A DNA stretch of 8,172 nucleotides, taken from Sphingomonadaceae bacterium (lineage in GTDB: Bacteria; Pseudomonadota; Alphaproteobacteria; Sphingomonadales; Sphingomonadaceae). The notes under the pieces were generated by a model. It was not told where the DNA came from and made no database searches. It worked only from the letters and a program-made list of their open reading frames with translations. The position numbers and the translations under genes were made by a program. Below, piece by piece: positions 6,165 to 8,172 of the stretch (position 1 is its first letter; each line of letters starts with the position of its first letter). The stretch covers positions 1 to 8,172 of the forward strand of contig JAFARM010000146.1 in assembly GCA_019245455.1 (NCBI GenBank). Reading direction: 5' to 3'.

Positions 6165-7451
6165 TCACGCACGCTCGAACGCCCGCGCCAAGCCGTGGTA
6201 CAGCCGCTCGCGGCAGACCAGCGCGCCGACGCCGTCGGCGATCAGCGCGGCGGCGAACAGCGGGATGAGAAGGCCGCGGCTCGCCGTCGTCTCGCTGATA
6301 ATGACGACCGCGGTCAGCGGCGCGCGGACGACGCCGACGAAATAGGCGACCATGCCGAGCACGACGATCGCGCCCGACGGACTGTGCGGGAACAGCCCGG
6401 TGAGGAGGTTGCCGAGCCCGGCACCGACCGCGAGCGACGGCGCGAACACGCCGCCCGGTGCCCCCGACAGCGTCGCGGCGAGCGCGGCGACGAACTTCGC
6501 CGGGCCGAACCACCACGGCTGCCCGTGACCCTCGACGAGCAGCCGCGTCGCCGCATAGCCGGTGCCGAAGGTCAGCCCGCCGCTCGCCAGCCCGAGCGCG
6601 GCGGCGACGAGGCCGCAGCCGGCGGCGAACAGGACGGGCCGCGCCTTGATCCGGCCGAGCCAGGCGGCGCGCGCGTCGGCGACGCCGAGCACCAGCCGGC
6701 TGAACAGCCCGCCCGACACGCCGCCGAGGATGCCGGCGACGGGCGTCACCACCAGCACCGCCTTCAGCCCCAGCGTCTGCCCCATCTGGCCGAAGTAGAC
6801 ATAGTCGCCGGCGACCCCCAGGCTGACCAGCCCGGCGATCATCACCGCCGCCATGACCAGCACCGCGACGCGCTGTTCATAGGCGGCGGCGAGTTCCTCG
6901 ATGGCGAAGGCGACGCCGGCGAGCGGCGTGTTGAAGGCGGCGGCGACGCCGGCCGCACCGCCGGCGATGAGCACGCCGGCGGTGAGCGGGACGCGCAGCC
7001 GGCGATGCACGGCGACCATGATCGCGGCGCTCAGCTGCACCGTCGGCCCCTCGCGCCCGACCGCGGCGCCGCCGGCGAGCATGGCCAGCGTCAGGGCGAC
7101 CTTGGCGAGTGCCGTGCGCAGCGACACGAGCGGCCCGGCACCCTCGCCTTCGGGGTCGCGCGCCGCGGCGATGACCTGCGGGATGCCCGACCCGCGCGCC
7201 TCGGGCACGCGCCGCGTCACCCAGACGACGGCGGCGAAGAGGAGCGGCGTCAGCACGAGCGGCGCGTCGGGTACCCGCCCGACGACCCGAGCGAACACCG
7301 CGTGCGCGAGGTCGCCGCCGCGGGCGAAGGCGATCGCCGCAAGCCCGAGCAGGACCGCGCCGGCCCCCGTCGCGATACGGCGGCGGAGCGGCGGCAGCGC
7401 GGCATCGCCCGCGGGGCCGAGGCGGCTCAACTGATCGGAAAGGCGCGACAT
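6165..7451 (-). CDS. ClC-family chloride channel/H+-Cl- antiporter
   Basis: A 428-residue inner-membrane protein with about ten or more hydrophobic segments across residues 25-410 and no CBS domains. The ClC selectivity-filter motifs are present in order: GSGIPQ (87-92, central Ser88), GREGP (132-136, gating Glu134), GGVFAP (333-338) and a Tyr at 418 in 'ERLYHGL' matching Tyr445 of E. coli ClcA. The pair E185-E186 in 'AFAIEELAAAYEQ' corresponds to the inner proton-transfer glutamate (E203) of ClcA, so exchange of 2 Cl- for 1 H+ is more likely than a passive channel. The Ser and Tyr ligands argue against a fluoride-type ClC. I chose the ATG at 7449-7451 (MSRLSD), which has an AGGGGGA tract just upstream; a longer reading from 7487 would add 12 Arg-rich residues without a clear ribosome site. 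The gene is divergent from asd and likely heads an operon with the decarboxylase. Confidence 0.93.
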   Translation of the reverse strand: MSRLSDQLSRLGPAGDAALPPLRRRIATGAGAVLLGLAAIAFARGGDLAHAVFARVVGRVPDAPLVLTPLLFAAVVWVTRRVPEARGSGIPQVIAAARDPEGEGAGPLVSLRTALAKVALTLAMLAGGAAVGREGPTVQLSAAIMVAVHRRLRVPLTAGVLIAGGAAGVAAAFNTPLAGVAFAIEELAAAYEQRVAVLVMAAVMIAGLVSLGVAGDYVYFGQMGQTLGLKAVLVVTPVAGILGGVSGGLFSRLVLGVADARAAWLGRIKARPVLFAAGCGLVAAALGLASGGLTFGTGYAATRLLVEGHGQPWWFGPAKFVAALAATLSGAPGGVFAPSLAVGAGLGNLLTGLFPHSPSGAIVVLGMVAYFVGVVRAPLTAVVIISETTASRGLLIPLFAAALIADGVGALVCRERLYHGLARAFERA

Positions 7452-7475
7452 CGTCCCCCTGTCGCGGACGCACCG

Positions 7476-7538
7476 CCTGTTGCGCAAGCACGATCCTTGC
7501 CGCTCCGTCGCGGCACCGCTATGCCGCAGCGCAACAGG
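7476..7538. promoter_or_regulatory. 10-bp inverted repeat in the ClC/asd divergent region
   Basis: CCTGTTGCGC (7476-7485) and GCGCAACAGG (7529-7538) are exact inverted copies 43 bases apart, spanning most of the 95-base gap between the two divergent genes. The right copy overlaps the start of the asd Shine-Dalgarno AGGAG (7536-7540). It could be a paired operator serving both promoters or, if transcribed, an RNA stem that hides the ribosome site. The repeat is seen directly; the role is inference. Confidence 0.4.
7497..7525 (+). promoter_or_regulatory. Candidate housekeeping promoter of asd
   Basis: TTGCCG (7497-7502) and TATGCC (7520-7525) are 17 bases apart; the -10 region GCTATGCC resembles the alphaproteobacterial form GCTANAWC. 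Transcription would start near 7532, leaving a very short leader with AGGAG at 7536-7540. The match is partial, so this is a candidate only. Confidence 0.35.
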
Positions 7539-7546
7539 AGATCACC

Positions 7547-8172
7547 ATGGCCTATACCGTCGCCGTCGTCGGCGCGACCGGGAGCGTCGGGCGGGAGATG
7601 CTCAACATCCTCGCCGAGCGGCAATTTCCTATCGCCACCGTCCACGCGCTCGCCTCCGCCCGCAGCCAAGGCGACCTGATCGACTTCGGCGAGGAGGGGC
7701 ACAGCCTCAAGGTCCAGAACCTCGAGCATTTCGACTTCGCCGGCACCGACATCGCCCTGTTCGCCGCGGGGTCCGACATCGCCCGCAAGTATGCGCCCGT
7801 CGCGGCCAAGGCCGGAGCGGTCGTCATCGACAACTCGTCGCTGTTCCGCATGGAGCCCGACGTGCCGCTGATCGTGCCCGAGGTGAACCCGCAGGCGATC
7901 GACGGTTACAGGAAGCGCAACATCATCGCCAACCCCAACTGCTCGACGGCGCAGCTCGTCGTCGCGCTCAAGCCATTGCATGACCGCGCCACCATCACGC
8001 GCGTCGTCGTGGCGACCTATCAATCCGTCTCCGGCGCCGGCAAGGAGGCCGAGGACGAATTGTGGGAGCAGACCAAGTCGGTGTTCCAGCTCGACGAGGT
8101 CGAGCCGAAGAAGTTCCCCAAGCGCATTGCCTTCAATCTCATTCCCCAGATCGATGTGTTCATGGAGGACGG
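7547..8172 (+). CDS. asd: Aspartate-semialdehyde dehydrogenase, N-terminal part (3' end outside window)
   Basis: Asd reduces L-aspartyl-4-phosphate to aspartate 4-semialdehyde with NADPH, the branch point to lysine/diaminopimelate, threonine and methionine. The first 208 residues are visible and the frame is still open at the window edge. They show the NADP-binding GATGSVG loop (9-15), 'ASARSQG' (37-42 region, phosphate-binding), 'VVIDNSSLFRM' (92-102), 'VPLIVPEVNP' (106-115) and the catalytic Cys132 in 'ANPNCSTAQ', followed by 'TYQSVSGAGKEAEDEL'. Start ATG 7547 has a good AGGAG at 7536-7540. The gene is divergent from the ClC gene and lies on the same strand as leuB, from which it is separated by the ClC/decarboxylase pair. 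Confidence 0.96.
   Translation, partial: MAYTVAVVGATGSVGREMLNILAERQFPIATVHALASARSQGDLIDFGEEGHSLKVQNLEHFDFAGTDIALFAAGSDIARKYAPVAAKAGAVVIDNSSLFRMEPDVPLIVPEVNPQAIDGYRKRNIIANPNCSTAQLVVALKPLHDRATITRVVVATYQSVSGAGKEAEDELWEQTKSVFQLDEVEPKKFPKRIAFNLIPQIDVFMED

Noticed and set aside
4979..6268. A 429-codon plus-strand frame opposite the decarboxylase
   Set aside because: Arg-rich shadow without motifs; the minus strand carries a complete PLP enzyme.
5217..7679. An 820-codon open frame on the plus strand across the decarboxylase, ClC gene and asd start
   Set aside because: Low-complexity Arg/Ala/Asp-rich translation, crossing two well-supported minus-strand genes and running into asd in the wrong frame.

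Overview
The window looks like chromosomal DNA of an alphaproteobacterium of the Sphingomonadales. The clues are the very high GC content with strong G/C bias at third codon positions, a PEPxxWA-type C-terminal sorting signal, an alphaproteobacterial-type leuB, and a dispersed-type palindromic repeat. This placement is inference from sequence style; no rRNA or other marker gene is present.

Layout. (1) Positions 1-570 are visibly less GC-rich than the rest. They hold the 3' end of a Panacea/SocA-like antitoxin-type gene, overlapped in another frame by a small unrecognised gene; together they may be a toxin-antitoxin pair. (2) 631-2676 encodes a large secreted amidohydrolase with a roughly 230-residue extra N-terminal region. 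(3) 2757-3510 is a compact unit: a near-consensus sigma-54 promoter, a PEP-CTERM-type exported protein and a strong intrinsic terminator. (4) 3547-4605 is leuB (leucine biosynthesis). (5) 4606-4741 is a convergent gap holding a 92-base nested palindromic repeat. (6) 4742-7451, on the minus strand, is a likely two-gene operon: a ClC-type chloride/proton antiporter followed 64 bases downstream by a group II PLP-dependent decarboxylase. (7) 7452-7546 is a divergent promoter region with a 10-bp inverted repeat. (8) 7547 to the window end is the start of asd (aspartate-semialdehyde dehydrogenase).

How the parts relate. leuB and asd are amino-acid biosynthesis genes on the same strand, separated here by the opposite-strand ClC/decarboxylase pair. 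That pair could couple proton-consuming decarboxylation with Cl-/H+ exchange, as in enterobacterial acid resistance, although the decarboxylase substrate is unknown. The PEP-CTERM gene is a single-gene transcription unit that appears to depend on RpoN, consistent with the PrsK/PrsR-RpoN control known for PEP-CTERM/exosortase systems; no exosortase or regulator is in the window. No tRNA, rRNA, CRISPR array, transposase or phage gene was seen, and no stretch over 300 bases lacks a gene.

The most notable observations are the sigma-54 promoter in front of the sorting-signal protein, the possible new Panacea toxin partner, and the ClC-decarboxylase pairing.
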